From positions 2,610,501 through 2,674,500 of the forward strand of contig JANFOG010000003.1 of assembly GCA_024336345.1 (NCBI GenBank): DNA of 64,000 bases. Direction: 5' to 3'. This DNA comes from Mariannaea sp. PMI_226 (taxonomy: Eukaryota > Ascomycota > Sordariomycetes > Hypocreales > Nectriaceae). The notes beneath the pieces were generated by a model that did no database searches, had not been told where the DNA came from, and saw only the letters and a program-made list of their open reading frames with translations. How positions within the stretch are numbered: the stretch's first letter is position 1; the number at the start of each line of letters is the position of its first letter. The position numbers were made by a program, and so were the translations under genes. This document shows positions 49,531-60,175 of this stretch, piece by piece.

Positions 49531-52500
49531 AATCGTGTTCCAAATTTCTTGCTTTGATTTGTCCTCCTCTTTCTTCGTTCTTATATGTTTTTATTTTATC
49601 TTATGTCTCGTCTTGTATTATTTCCAGTACTATATACCTGGGGTGTGTGCAAATGCATTATCGGCGCGGAAAAGGGAACATGATGCAGAAGGTGGGTGGG
49701 CATAGCTGGGAGGATGTATGGATTCAGGATCTAGGGGTTGGTTAGGATATGTTGTACGCATATCGTCCTCAACATTGGACATAAATAGAGGAAGATATCT
49801 GAGATGACTCATTCAGCTCATTCAGTAACACTCAACTATCTGTTGAGCGTGTGAAACATGTCTGATGTGCCCTTGTATTACGGCAACTAACTTATCACCA
49901 AACTTCAAAGACAACCTGCTCACTCTTTTTCAATGGGACCAATTCGCTGCCTACGACGTGGGGATGGTACGTTGTAAATAGGGCGGATGCCTACTAGATA
50001 ACTGTGGTTCATGTTGTGATTGCACCCATTGATAAATGCCAGCTTGCTAGAACCTTTGCCCCTCAAGGGATGGTTGTGAAGGATGATCTGCAGCTGCCCG
50101 TCGTATCCTAACATTACTGTCTCGCATTTGAGAAACAAAGATGGTGCAAAATTTGGCTTTGAGGGAGTGAGGCTAGGGAACAACAGATTCGCAACGATAT
50201 CTATGCCATGTCATAGCAAAGAGTTTGTGTGTACCTGTGTTTGATACTTTGTTGTGATGATCTGGTTGTGATCTCGTTGTGTTAAAGTGACGAGGAATGT
50301 TGGTGGAATATGGGAACCCCCCCCTTTGCTAAGTTGGATTGGGTGGATATGTTAACATGTGAATCTCGTATTTATTTATTTACATAGTATTTATTCTACT
50401 AGAGGAAGCGAGAGCCCTGATTCAGCTGCTGGGGCCAAGATGTCGTTAGGTGAACTAACTTATTACAGAGAACGGAGAATTTGCGCCAGGGTTCTCTCCT
50501 TCATAGGCACTGTAAATGGGTAAAATCGTCATCGCGCCAAATGGGGACCCAGCATCAAATGGGCAGCGGGGTTGACAAGCAGGTAGGTATGGACAAAGTC
50601 CTGCAGTATGTACTGTATGTCAGATATTCAGCGCATAATTCTGGCATGGATCCTGGGGAAACAGGGTGAGGTAAGAAGATGCGACATAGCAAGCTCTCTT
50701 ATCAAAGTCTGAAACCCCTGCTTGATGCATTCACCAAGGCGTCAGGGAGGGAGAGAAATTAGAGAGCAATTGGAGAGCATGGGTGTTCGGTGGGCTCGCA
50801 CGACTTGAAAATTGTTAGTGCGATACTTGTCACGGAGCCCACCTATCTGCGCTTCTTCGAAAAGGGTAGCTTGACTCGGCGATCCATCGTCTATCAAAAT
50901 TTTCGCGTCACCACTTGGCGCGAAACTGGTCGCGACACACCGCTGTAACACGTCTCAGCGGGACAGCAGTGGGAAGTTCATACAGATTGAACACTACGAA
51001 ATATTTTACAATGCTGCGGCATTTGACAGAGGAAGAGCACCTTTAAGGGCTGAGATGTGACCGGGGAAGAAAAAAAAAAAGTCGAGAGGATTGTGAAAGC
51101 ATATTGTGCGTCAAAGCTGTGGGCGTGTGTGTGAGAAAAGTGTTGGGTCGGAATGGGAGCGTGAGCACCAAGCAAGCGCGTGAGTGTGCGTGGTACAGGG
51201 TACCCTGGACTTCTAACCAGTCAGCGGCCGCAAATAGCCAGCCTCCTTGAAGGCGTAATCCAAGCTCACACCAGCCCGATGTTGATTGGTCGTTAATCCA
51301 TGACTCACACTTGGAGGGCCGAAAAAAATTGAAAACCCACACAAGCCTGTCATTTTTGTCGCCCCTCTCATTGAAAACTCTGACCCATCACTGAGCTACG
51401 GGAGTTGGCAGTTGTCGCCACAACAAGGCTGCAAGCGAGACGCAAATACGATGTGTGGTCTTGTGTCCTCTCACTGCATAAGAAGTCAGGTTGCATGGGA
51501 TATGGGCTGTACTGATGAATGCAAGAACAAAGCCTTGGTCTGAGGGACGCGTTGCAAAGATGGAAGTACGCAGCTGGCCTCCTGAGAGTAGGGGGTAGTA
51601 GGGGGCCAGATGGTGTTTCGGGGTTGTCTGCTGAGATGGTTGATGTGGCTTGACGTGAAGGGGTTGGGGGACGTAAACGAAGGGGAGACACAGGAGAAAA
51701 GAAAAGAAAGGAACAGAAAAAAAGGAGATGATCCCCACGAGGGGCGAGGACTGAGTTTGGCAGGGCAAAAGGGCAAATACATCTTGGACGGAGTGGGTGT
51801 GCTTGAACCAACACGACAGGGAATGAGTCGAGTGTCCAGTGGGCCAGGGCTCAGCTCGAAGATTGGGGCGACTTGGGGAGGGAATAATGAAGGGGCAGGC
51901 GTTGTTCAGAGGGAGGGGCAATGAAAAATGAGACATGAAAATCCCGAAAGCAACCAACCAAAACACTCTAGCAAGGCCCATAATTTCCACTCCGTCCCAG
52001 CACCATCCCACACGCGCTGTGACGCTGCTGAGGACCTTGTGTTGTCGGTGGATCGCGGTCTGCCGGTGCCTTTTGGACTGTCGGGCTTGGCCGGAGCCGC
52101 GTTGGTCATGGAGCGAGACCAGTCGGCGCATGCTTCAGTCAGGTTTAGCTCGCACAACCTACTATCACTGCCCACAGTCCGGATCGCTCAGTGATGAGCG
52201 TCCTGTTTGTCAAAATATGACCGTCCTGTTGCTCCCAAGTTGATAATCATCTTGTGTATGTCGTCAAGATTCTCTCATTCATGAACTTGTCGCATGATTC
52301 TCGATATGGGTTCTCATCGCAGTTGTCGTCGATCTCGATTCGTGTCGTTGCTTCGTCGTCATTATGTATTCTGTCTGTGATGTGAAGATGGAGAAAATAA
52401 GATGGTGAGTTTGCTTCGTGATCACTGGGGTGGGTTTGTTTGAGAAAAAAGGAAGGAAGAGATAGCGACGGGAGGAAATCTAGGCGGTCCGAGATGATGA

Positions 52501-52670
52501 CGACGCTTGAGCTTCGGCTCGCACTGGGGAACAGTGCTCAGCCACTTTCTCCCTGCTCCACCACTGAACCCATCCGTTTTGAGGACACAGTGGCCAGCCG
52601 AGGCAGTCATTCACTGCGCGAGCCCCCCCCCAAGAACAGGGAATAAGCACCATTACAGCATAATTGAGGT

Positions 52671-52700
52671 GCCAGTGTGCGCCAGTGTGCACCAGTGTGC
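52671..52700 (+). repeat. Three 10-bp tandem repeats, (G/A)CCAGTGTGC
   Basis: Three units with one substitution in the third, spaced exactly one helical turn apart, about 1.2 kb upstream of the TBP ATG. Confidence 0.85.
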
Positions 52701-53714
52701 AGTGACCCTCAATCTGGTATCGTGGTACTTCAGGGGCTTGAGACCCAAGCCGGGGGGTGCATGGTGGGAAAAAAGGAGATAAATTCACCTCCGTCGCCAC
52801 CGGTGATTGGCCGCATTTACGTTAGCGCCAACGCTAAGCTCGGCCAAGCCTGCAAGCACCGACGCCACAACCAGTGTTGTTGCCTGGGGAGTCCTGCCCG
52901 AGTATGGTGCGGCCAAAATTATAAAGAGCCAGCCCTCCCCTCACCCGCCGGTTTCGAAAGTCTTGCGCGGAAGTTCCGACCGACGGCCCTACGTATTTTC
53001 CACTTACGTCCGGCCTTTCTTTGCGTTGCTCCTACCCCTCGACGTCACACCCCACCCACTTGGACAATACTTGGTCCATCTATTCTTGCCCTTGCGCACT
53101 CTCGGACAAAGACGCAATTGTGCATCTCGTCCTCAGTGAAGGCGTCGCCTCTCTCTCTCTCCCTTTTGTCCATCCTCATCGCCACATTAGTGTTCACTAT
53201 TGCGGCGTGGGCTCGCTCTCTTTTGTGTAGGAACAAAGGATTCGATACCCCGATACTACTTTGCGACCGGGTCAAAAAACTGGAACACGTTTTCTTGTCC
53301 TCTGTCCCTTCCGCACATCGACCTCGTTGCTACCGACGAAGACCCGGAACGCGAACACCGTCGTTGCACTCCCCGTCGCCGTCGCCGCTCTCAACTTGGT
53401 CGTTTGTGTCTTTGTAGACTCAAATAGAAGTTGTGAAGTGAAAAAAGAAATCAAAAGGTTATTGAGTCTGGTTGGCAAATCATCCACTCAAAAACGAAGC
53501 GCAACAGTCATCTTCGACCCGATCGATTCGTTATCTATTTGCCTTCCTGATTCGCCTTGCGCGTATCAAGTTCTGAACACAATCAAAATCATCTTCGTCT
53601 GAACATCATTCTTGTAGGGGACACATTCACTTGTTCATCTCCCGCGCGACTGGTACGTCGTCCCCTTGGCCATTGACTCATTGTCCTGCGCCACCACCGC
53701 CACGCCACCCCGCC

Positions 53715-53721
53715 TATAAAA
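53715..53721 (+). promoter_or_regulatory. TATA box of the TBP gene
   Basis: TATAAAA, 207 bp upstream of the TBP start codon, followed by a C/T-rich initiator-like stretch (53722-53765). The gene for the TATA-binding protein thus seems to have its own consensus TATA box. A possible 45-bp leader intron (53825-53869: GTGAGC, GCTAATC, TTTTAG) lies between it and the ATG. Confidence 0.6.
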
Positions 53722-53927
53722 CCCCCATTTCTCCTCCGTTTTCCAAACTTCACTCTTCCATCAACTCGGTGCACGCGTCTTGTGCCCGGACATCATATCG
53801 CTCTACCCCTTCTGTAAGGCTCTCGTGAGCCGTGGTAGATATCGCGACGCTAATCCACTACCTTTTTAGACCTGTTCAGCAATTTTGAGCGACTTTTCTA
53901 CGCGTCTTGAAACATCCGACTCCAACC

Positions 53928-54856
53928 ATGGAAGGTATTCAGACGCATCCATCCAACGCGGCGCAAGCCAAAGCCTTTACGGCGCCTGGATCGCTGTCGT
54001 TTCCTGGGGCTACCAACGAGTTGACGCCGCCCCCGGCAGGCCAAGGTGATGCTGCACAGCGGCCTCTTCCTAATGGTCAACAGTCAACAAACGGGAATGG
54101 GGTGACTCCCGCGACCCCAGTTGCGACGCCTGGCGCTTCTCAAGGACCGAGTGGAATCACTCCTACACTGCAGTATGTATCCTCCTGAGTGATTCTGTCT
54201 TGCTCAGAGGACTGAACTTGCTATTTTCAAGAAACATTGTGGCTACAGTCAATCTTGATTGCCGCCTAGATCTCAAGACGATCGCTTTGCACGCACGAAA
54301 CGCCGAGTACAACCCAAAGGTACTATATGCCAGCCCTGATTCGCTCGAATCGCATTTGCTAACTAGACTAGCGTTTTGCCGCTGTGATTATGCGTATTCG
54401 TGAACCCAAGACAACTGCTCTCATCTTCGCCTCTGGTAAGATGGTTGTTACTGGTGCGAAGTCCGAGGACGACTCGAAGCTGGCCTCGAGAAAGTATGCC
54501 CGTATCATCCAGAAGCTTGGATTCAACGCGAAGTTCACCGACTTCAAGATCCAGAACATCGTCGGTTCATGTGATATCAAGTTCCCTATCCGACTCGAAG
54601 GTCTGGCCTCGCGCCATCACAATTTCAGTTCCTATGAACCTGAATTGTTCCCTGGTCTCATCTACCGTATGATCAAACCTAAAATTGTACTTTTGATCTT
54701 CGTCAGTGGCAAGATCGTCTTGACTGGTGCGAAAGTCCGCGAGGAAATCTACCAGGCTTTCGAGATGATCTATCCTGTGTTGCAAGGTTAGTATTCTTAA
54801 TTGCTGAACAGTAAAAGCCCCTTCTAACTTGATTACCAGATTTCCGCAAGGTCTAA
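53928..54856 (+). CDS. TATA-binding protein (TFIID/SAGA subunit)
   Basis: Four exons, 53928-54172, 54232-54319, 54372-54786 and 54840-54856, encode 254 aa; introns 52-59 bp with CTGAAC/CTAAC branches. The N-terminal ~80 residues are Gly/Pro/Thr/Gln-rich and variable. The C-terminal ~175 form the two-repeat saddle: first repeat [49 protein letters not shown]; second repeat [45 protein letters not shown]. It binds TATA DNA for RNA polymerases I, II and III. The last exon has only five coding codons (part of D, then FRKV and stop). All key residues appear normal. Confidence 0.97.
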
Positions 54857-55927
54857 ACCGCATCACACCAAATTGGTTCGAGAGGAACAGCCTCATGAAC
54901 TCTTTACTTTTTTCTCTTCGACGTGTATGATTAGAAACCGTCACGATACCACGATTGCTTCTTCCCCTTCTTACATATACATGCCTCTTGGTGGCTTGGT
55001 ATCAAACAAACAAACCTTCAAGAGCCATGTATATCATTTCGATTTTGTTTTTAGTTGCATTGCATCGGCGTTGGCGAGGACGGTAGGGAAGAAGGTTTTT
55101 TTTGCGATGGATATGGGCAGGGGGCGAACAAAAGAACAAGACTATTTATCCCGCGACGCGCACACATAGATTGCCCGCGCCAGTCTCGGAGCGCAAGCGC
55201 TCACCTGACTTGAGCGCATTTAATTATAACCGAAGGGAACGTCTAGTGAACAGAAGCAGAGGAGCGAGCATCAGGGCTGGTGGATGCTCGGAAGACAGGG
55301 TATTACACCCGGAAGAAACAAGATAGCCTGTCCCGCCAGGTTATTGAAAACAAGGAAACAGCTCGCCTCAGTATTAACTACTGGCGATGACATGGCTCGA
55401 GGACGGAAAGCCAAGACCATAAAAAGACTTTCCATGCCGACTCGACGTTTTCGTATCGGTCTACTGGAATTTCTAGATAGTTACCAATCTCAACTATACT
55501 GTTCTCCAACTTTGTGTGTTATCTATCTCCAGTCTACTTCTCACCTACTGTGCTGTAAACCATGACTGGCCAACACTCTCTGGTCCTCCTCGATGCAACT
55601 AATTGAGTCCCATCTCCACCGAGAGCGAAGAGTGCTTCACGTGCCCATCGGGTATCCAAGGCTCAATAATGGCGCCATGGCCGATAGTCGGCCTTCGTAG
55701 TTGCCCTAGTACAGGCTCACTTTGTCGGTCTCCGTCGTCATTGGAACGCGATTGACTACCCGATAATTTAGTGGCATGGAGTAGTTTACTACAAACGTAA
55801 GTTGTCGGTTACTAGTTCCGAAGTCTTGATAAGAAGAAGGTTGATTCCTTCTATTGTGCAACCCCAATTTTGTTGCTCATTACTATTGTTGTTCGTTGAA
55901 GATTTGTCCCATCCTCCGGTCGCGCAG
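54857..55927. other. Spacer between TBP and FAD oxidase genes
   Basis: TBP 3' end followed by the oxidase promoter. The oxidase frame is open back to 55802 without another ATG. No gene supported. Confidence 0.5.
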
Positions 55928-57352
55928 ATGGATCCTAATCGCCCTCCCTCATCCATCCTTATCATTGGATCTGGCGTTTTTGGCCAGGGTACCGCTTACG
56001 CCCTTACCCAGCGGTCCCAATTCAACAACACATCTATCACACTGATTGATTGTGCACGAGGCCAATTCCCTCCTGAGGACTCTGCGAGTGTAGACTCATC
56101 ACGAATTGTTCGTGCTGACTATTCAGACCGCCACTATGCGGCCCTTGCGGCCGAAGCACAAGAGGAGTGGCGAAAGCAGGGCGACCATGAGGTCGGCGGT
56201 CAAGGCCGGTATTCGGAGTCTGGTCTTCTACTGTGTGCCAACACGCCACCAAAGGACTATTCATATAAGAAGTCGGGTATGGATTATACGAAGGAGAGTT
56301 GGAAGAACGTCATGGAAATTGCCAGGGAGACCGGTCTGTCTCAAGATAAGATTCAGAGGCTCGAGAACACCGAAGCTATCCAGAAGTACGTCAAGACTGA
56401 CGGCTATCCTGGTGACTGGGGCTACATCAACAACCTATCTGGTTGGGCCGATGCGGGAAAGGGGATGAAGTGGCTCCATGAGAAGACGAAGGCCACAGGA
56501 AGAGTCAACTTTGTCGACGCCAAGGTTACAGAGTTGGTGACCGAAGGCGATCGTGTTATAGGCGCACTGCTAGAGGACAAGAGGATTCTTAAGGCAGAAG
56601 TGGTGTTTGTTGCTGCGGGGGCTTGGACAGGTTCTCTAATCGATCTTCGGGGCCGCTCTGAAGCCACTGGACACCCGGTTGCGTATATGGCCATCAACCC
56701 CGAGGAGGAGAAGGCCTTGGAGGAGTTGCCAGTCGTCCTGAACCTTAGCACTGGCCTATTCGTGATTCCTCCTCGTGATGGTTTGCTTAAGTTTGCTCGT
56801 CATGATTTTGGCTATGTCAATCCGGTCAAGATTGCTCGGGCACTTCCCCCGTCTCATAAGCTTCCTCGGGAGTCGTTTGTGGCCTCTCAGCCTTTTACTT
56901 CGCGCAATGACGCCGCTGGTCCCTTCCCAGCTGAGGCAGACCGGGATCTCCGTCGTGCATTGACCGATCTTATTCCTCTCCGAGGACTCGAGTCCCGACC
57001 GTGGCACAAGACACGTATCTGTTGGTATGCTGACACTCGGGATGGGGAGTGGCTTGTTGACTGGCACCCAGGCTGGAGGGGCCTTTTCGTGGCAACAGGT
57101 GACAGTGGACACGGCTTCAAGTTCCTACCCAACCTCGGCGACAAAGTAGTGGACGTAATGCTTGGCGACGGAGGTCATTTTGCGGATAAGTGGCGATGGA
57201 GGGAGGTTCCTCAAGATGGCGCTGGGCGCGAGACGAAGGGGGTTTACAAGGGGCTCATTACTGAAGACGGTAGTCGTGGAGGATCTATGATGGTGTTGAG
57301 AGACGAGCTTGCCCACGATCAGGCTCAGAAAGCAGCGAAATCCAAGCTATGA
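55928..57352 (+). CDS. Peroxisomal FAD amine oxidase, amadoriase/saccharopine-oxidase-like
   Basis: An intronless 474-aa protein of the DAO/monomeric sarcosine oxidase family. The Rossmann motif IIGSGVFGQGTAYAL sits at residues 12-26. The RICWYADT block near the C-terminus carries C365, matching the cysteine that holds FAD covalently in fructosyl-amine oxidases, and is followed by the conserved VATGDSGHGFKFLPN. Such enzymes oxidise secondary amines (fructosyl amino acids, sarcosine, pipecolate, saccharopine) with O2 and make H2O2. The protein ends in S-K-L, a PTS1 signal, so import into peroxisomes is expected. The substrate cannot be fixed from sequence. The start was chosen at the only ATG directly above the flavin motif. 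Confidence 0.9.
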   Translation: MDPNRPPSSILIIGSGVFGQGTAYALTQRSQFNNTSITLIDCARGQFPPEDSASVDSSRIVRADYSDRHYAALAAEAQEEWRKQGDHEVGGQGRYSESGLLLCANTPPKDYSYKKSGMDYTKESWKNVMEIARETGLSQDKIQRLENTEAIQKYVKTDGYPGDWGYINNLSGWADAGKGMKWLHEKTKATGRVNFVDAKVTELVTEGDRVIGALLEDKRILKAEVVFVAAGAWTGSLIDLRGRSEATGHPVAYMAINPEEEKALEELPVVLNLSTGLFVIPPRDGLLKFARHDFGYVNPVKIARALPPSHKLPRESFVASQPFTSRNDAAGPFPAEADRDLRRALTDLIPLRGLESRPWHKTRICWYADTRDGEWLVDWHPGWRGLFVATGDSGHGFKFLPNLGDKVVDVMLGDGGHFADKWRWREVPQDGAGRETKGVYKGLITEDGSRGGSMMVLRDELAHDQAQKAAKSKL

Positions 57353-57721
57353 TAAACGGAACTTTGCTGATATTGAAGTGTGGCAAGACCACAGAAATAC
57401 TCGGATGCAGCGTGTAAAATGAAGCATTGATTAACAATTTTTATCTAAATTGAGCGTCTGAATCATATTGATGAAGAAGATTGTGTCGCTGACTTACCCT
57501 GTTCATTTCGTGAAGTATGCTGACGTGCATGTCGTATTCTTGTATCGAGGCGTAAGTTATGCAACAATAAGCTGTGTATGACCTTTGATGGTGCCGAACT
57601 GCGACCAAGCTACCAGCAAGCACGCAGGCACGCACGGAAACCCATCATATTTGCGGCTCTATTTCATAGACAAATCTACCAAAGATGCGCTGAAAAATCA
57701 ATAGCACCGACTTGCGAAATC
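57353..57721. other. Short spacer before the SR140-like gene
   Basis: Holds the oxidase 3' end and the next promoter. An in-frame ATG at 57578 would add 48 basic residues to the downstream protein; the start at 57722 was preferred because the extension has no domain. Confidence 0.5.
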
Positions 57722-60175
57722 ATGTCTTCAGGTCGAGAACTCTCGGAATTCCCCGATCTAGAATCCAAACTTCACAAACCAGCAAAGCAATCAGCATTTG
57801 AGCGACAAAGAGCTGAAGCCGAAGCCAAGCGTCAGCGCGAAGCCGCCGAGACTGCAGCTGTCTACAACGAGTTTGTCAAAAGCTTCGATCGCGACGAGAA
57901 TGACGATGTCAATAACTTTCACCAGCGCGACAGGGATACACGCGCTTCAGGACTACAGAGGCGTCCCGGCTTTGGAGTTGGTCCTCCTGGCCCCGGGACG
58001 GGAAAACGACACTTTGGTGCGTCTGGCTTGAAGAGCGGACCGGGGAGCCTGGGAGCACCGCCGAATTCATTTACCAAGAAGCGTTCGTTCCAGGACTATG
58101 CGCGACCATCAAGGGACAAAGCTGGGGTGGACTTTGAGGATGGTGACAGAGGTACTGGCAGCGGCGCATCGCACTCAGTGACCCGCGCCTTTCATGCCAG
58201 CGACGACGAAGATGCGGGGGAGGTGAATGATAGAGCAGCAGAGAGGGCTGTAGCGAAACCAACGCTGCGTTTGTCGAGCATGCCGCCGGGTACGTCGCCA
58301 GCGATGATTAAGGCCATGATTCCCGAGAACCTGTCAATCGATCACGTTAAAATTATGTCTCCAGATGGTTTAGGTGGCCATGAGAGAAAATCGACGGTTG
58401 CAATCGTTACACTGGCGCAAGACACGCCGGCAAACGAGATTGATTTGGCTGTAAACTCGCTTCAGAACCGATATCTAGGCTACGGATACCACCTTTCTCT
58501 CCATCGACATCTTTCCTCTGCTGTTTCTAACTCTACAGCATTGCCAAATATTGGATCATCTTCTACATCACACCCATTTGGAGCGAAACCTGTCGAACGA
58601 CCGTCTGAAGAGAAAGATACATCGACTCTGGAAGGATTCCGAAGAGGCTTCGCGCCTCCCCCATCTTATGGTCCTTCAGGGGCGTCAGTAAACCGATCCA
58701 ACTTACTACACGTGCCTGTGAAGCCACCGCAGGATGTTCGAACACTCCAGTTAATCAGCAAGGTCATTGAGGGTCTTCTTGAACATGGACTGGAGTTTGA
58801 GGCGCTTCTCATGTCACGACCAGAAGTACAACGAGAAGAGAAGTGGGCATGGATTTGGGATGCACGAAGTCAGGGCGGTATCTGGTATCGATGGAGGTTA
58901 TGGGAAATTATCACAGGTTCAGAATCAGCACGGAGGAAAGGGAAATACGTGCCTCTTTTCGACGGAAGCCATGCCTGGAAGACCCCAGAGAAGAATCTTA
59001 CGTTCGAGTACACAACCAGTCTTGACGAATTTGTGTCAGACCCAGAGTATAACTCATCCGACGATGAAGATTTCGAAGAAGATACAAGGCGGGAAGGGCA
59101 GGAGGCGGAAGCTGATGAAACATTTCTGAATCCCCTCGACAAGGCCAAACTCACACACCTTCTTTCGCGGCTACCACCGACCTTGTCTAAATTGCGGAAA
59201 GGAGACATTGCTCGAGTGACAGCATTTGCCATTTCACATTCCAGCCGCGGAGTGGACGAGGTTGTTGACATGATCGTGTCCAACATCGCAACGCCATTCG
59301 TTTTCACGAGTGCAAACCCAGATAAAAAATCCGAATCAAAGGACGCGCAGCCAAGTGCTGGCCAAGATGAAGGGAGTACAAACGAAGGAGTCGACATCAG
59401 CGCAGCAAGTCTTGTGGGCCTATATGTTGTTAACGATATCCTGTCTTCATCCTCAACTTCGGGAGTGCGGCATGCATGGCGTTTCCGGCAGCTTTTCGAA
59501 ACTGCTTTGAGAGACGGTAAGATCTTTGAGACACTGGGCTTGATGCCAGAGAAGTTGAAGTGGGGACGCCTCCGAGTAGACAAGTGGAAGCGAAGTGTCG
59601 GCCTGGTCCTGAATTTGTGGGAAGGTTGGTGTGTCTTCCCAAATGAGACACATGAGCTCTTTGTGCGCAACTTTGAGTCTCCGCCGTCTCTCAACACAGA
59701 GGACAAGACGGATGATGGCGAAAAGAAGGGAAAGTGGAAGACTGTGGATGCATCACATGCGGATGAGAGAGACGCAAGTGCTCCGTCAGAACATATGCTG
59801 CCCATCTCAGCAGCCGAAGCCGATGTCTCTGGTGAACCAATTGACGATGATGATGTGGCTGGAGAGCCTATCGAAGATGATGACGTGGAAGGCGAACCTA
59901 TTGAGGAAGACGATGTCGAGGGGGAACCTATCAGTGAAGACGATATTGAAGGCGAACCGATCGACGAGGATGACATTGGAGGCGAGCCAATGGATGAAGA
60001 CGAAGCTGCCCAGACGAAAGTGAACCCGCCAGAACCAACGAGTAATACTATGGAAGAGGGGAAAAGTTTCGAAGCGGAACAGAGTAGAGATTCGTCGAAG
60101 GCTGGAGCACCATCGCGAAAGCGGATGCGTGCGGCGGATATGTTTGCGGACACAGACTCAGACAAAGACAGTTGA
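57722..60175 (+). CDS. SR140/U2SURP-like splicing factor
   Basis: An intronless 817-aa protein. An N-terminal helical stretch (KQSAFERQRAEAEAKRQRE, AAVYNEFVKSFD) precedes a degenerate middle region. A SURP module follows at about 342-400 (LISKVIEGLLEHGLEFEALL, then WIWDARSQGGIWYRWRLWE). A CTD-interaction (CID) fold spans about 468-640 (LTHLLSRLPPTLSKLRKGDI to GLMPEKLKWGRLRVDKWKRSV). SURP plus CID is the arrangement of U2 snRNP-associated SR140, which works in branch-site recognition; the usual N-terminal RRM is not obvious here. Residues 703-763 are six 10-aa acidic repeats, GEPI(D/E)(D/E)DD(V/I)x. The C-terminus RKRMRAADMF looks like a nuclear localisation signal. Confidence 0.88.
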   Translation: MSSGRELSEFPDLESKLHKPAKQSAFERQRAEAEAKRQREAAETAAVYNEFVKSFDRDENDDVNNFHQRDRDTRASGLQRRPGFGVGPPGPGTGKRHFGASGLKSGPGSLGAPPNSFTKKRSFQDYARPSRDKAGVDFEDGDRGTGSGASHSVTRAFHASDDEDAGEVNDRAAERAVAKPTLRLSSMPPGTSPAMIKAMIPENLSIDHVKIMSPDGLGGHERKSTVAIVTLAQDTPANEIDLAVNSLQNRYLGYGYHLSLHRHLSSAVSNSTALPNIGSSSTSHPFGAKPVERPSEEKDTSTLEGFRRGFAPPPSYGPSGASVNRSNLLHVPVKPPQDVRTLQLISKVIEGLLEHGLEFEALLMSRPEVQREEKWAWIWDARSQGGIWYRWRLWEIITGSESARRKGKYVPLFDGSHAWKTPEKNLTFEYTTSLDEFVSDPEYNSSDDEDFEEDTRREGQEAEADETFLNPLDKAKLTHLLSRLPPTLSKLRKGDIARVTAFAISHSSRGVDEVVDMIVSNIATPFVFTSANPDKKSESKDAQPSAGQDEGSTNEGVDISAASLVGLYVVNDILSSSSTSGVRHAWRFRQLFETALRDGKIFETLGLMPEKLKWGRLRVDKWKRSVGLVLNLWEGWCVFPNETHELFVRNFESPPSLNTEDKTDDGEKKGKWKTVDASHADERDASAPSEHMLPISAAEADVSGEPIDDDDVAGEPIEDDDVEGEPIEEDDVEGEPISEDDIEGEPIDEDDIGGEPMDEDEAAQTKVNPPEPTSNTMEEGKSFEAEQSRDSSKAGAPSRKRMRAADMFADTDSDKDS
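59829..60010 (+). repeat. 30-bp coding repeats (GEPI acidic repeats)
   Basis: Six tandem units of about 30 bp, each coding GEPI or GEPM plus an acidic run. The nucleotide sequence has diverged while the protein pattern is kept, which points to selection on the peptide. Confidence 0.85.

Larger units (their letters stand above)
49531..53927. other. 4.4-kb spacer upstream of the TBP gene
   Basis: No protein gene supported. A CCAAT-complement at 52806-52810 and TATAAAG at 52920-52926, 110 bp apart, look like a core promoter about 1 kb above the TBP start. A 3x10-bp repeat lies at 52671-52700. Long pyrimidine-rich sequence fills 53000-53600. Confidence 0.5.

Noticed and set aside
51388..52131. 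247-codon minus-strand frame
   Set aside because: No domain, erratic composition, C/T-rich DNA; best explained as chance.
52677..53417. 246-codon frame upstream of TBP
   Set aside because: Low-complexity Ser/Pro/Arg composition in C/T-rich leader sequence; no domain, and it overlaps promoter-like elements.
58870..60165. 431-codon open frame opposite the SR140-like gene
   Set aside because: Serine-rich antisense shadow of the acidic repeat and CID region.
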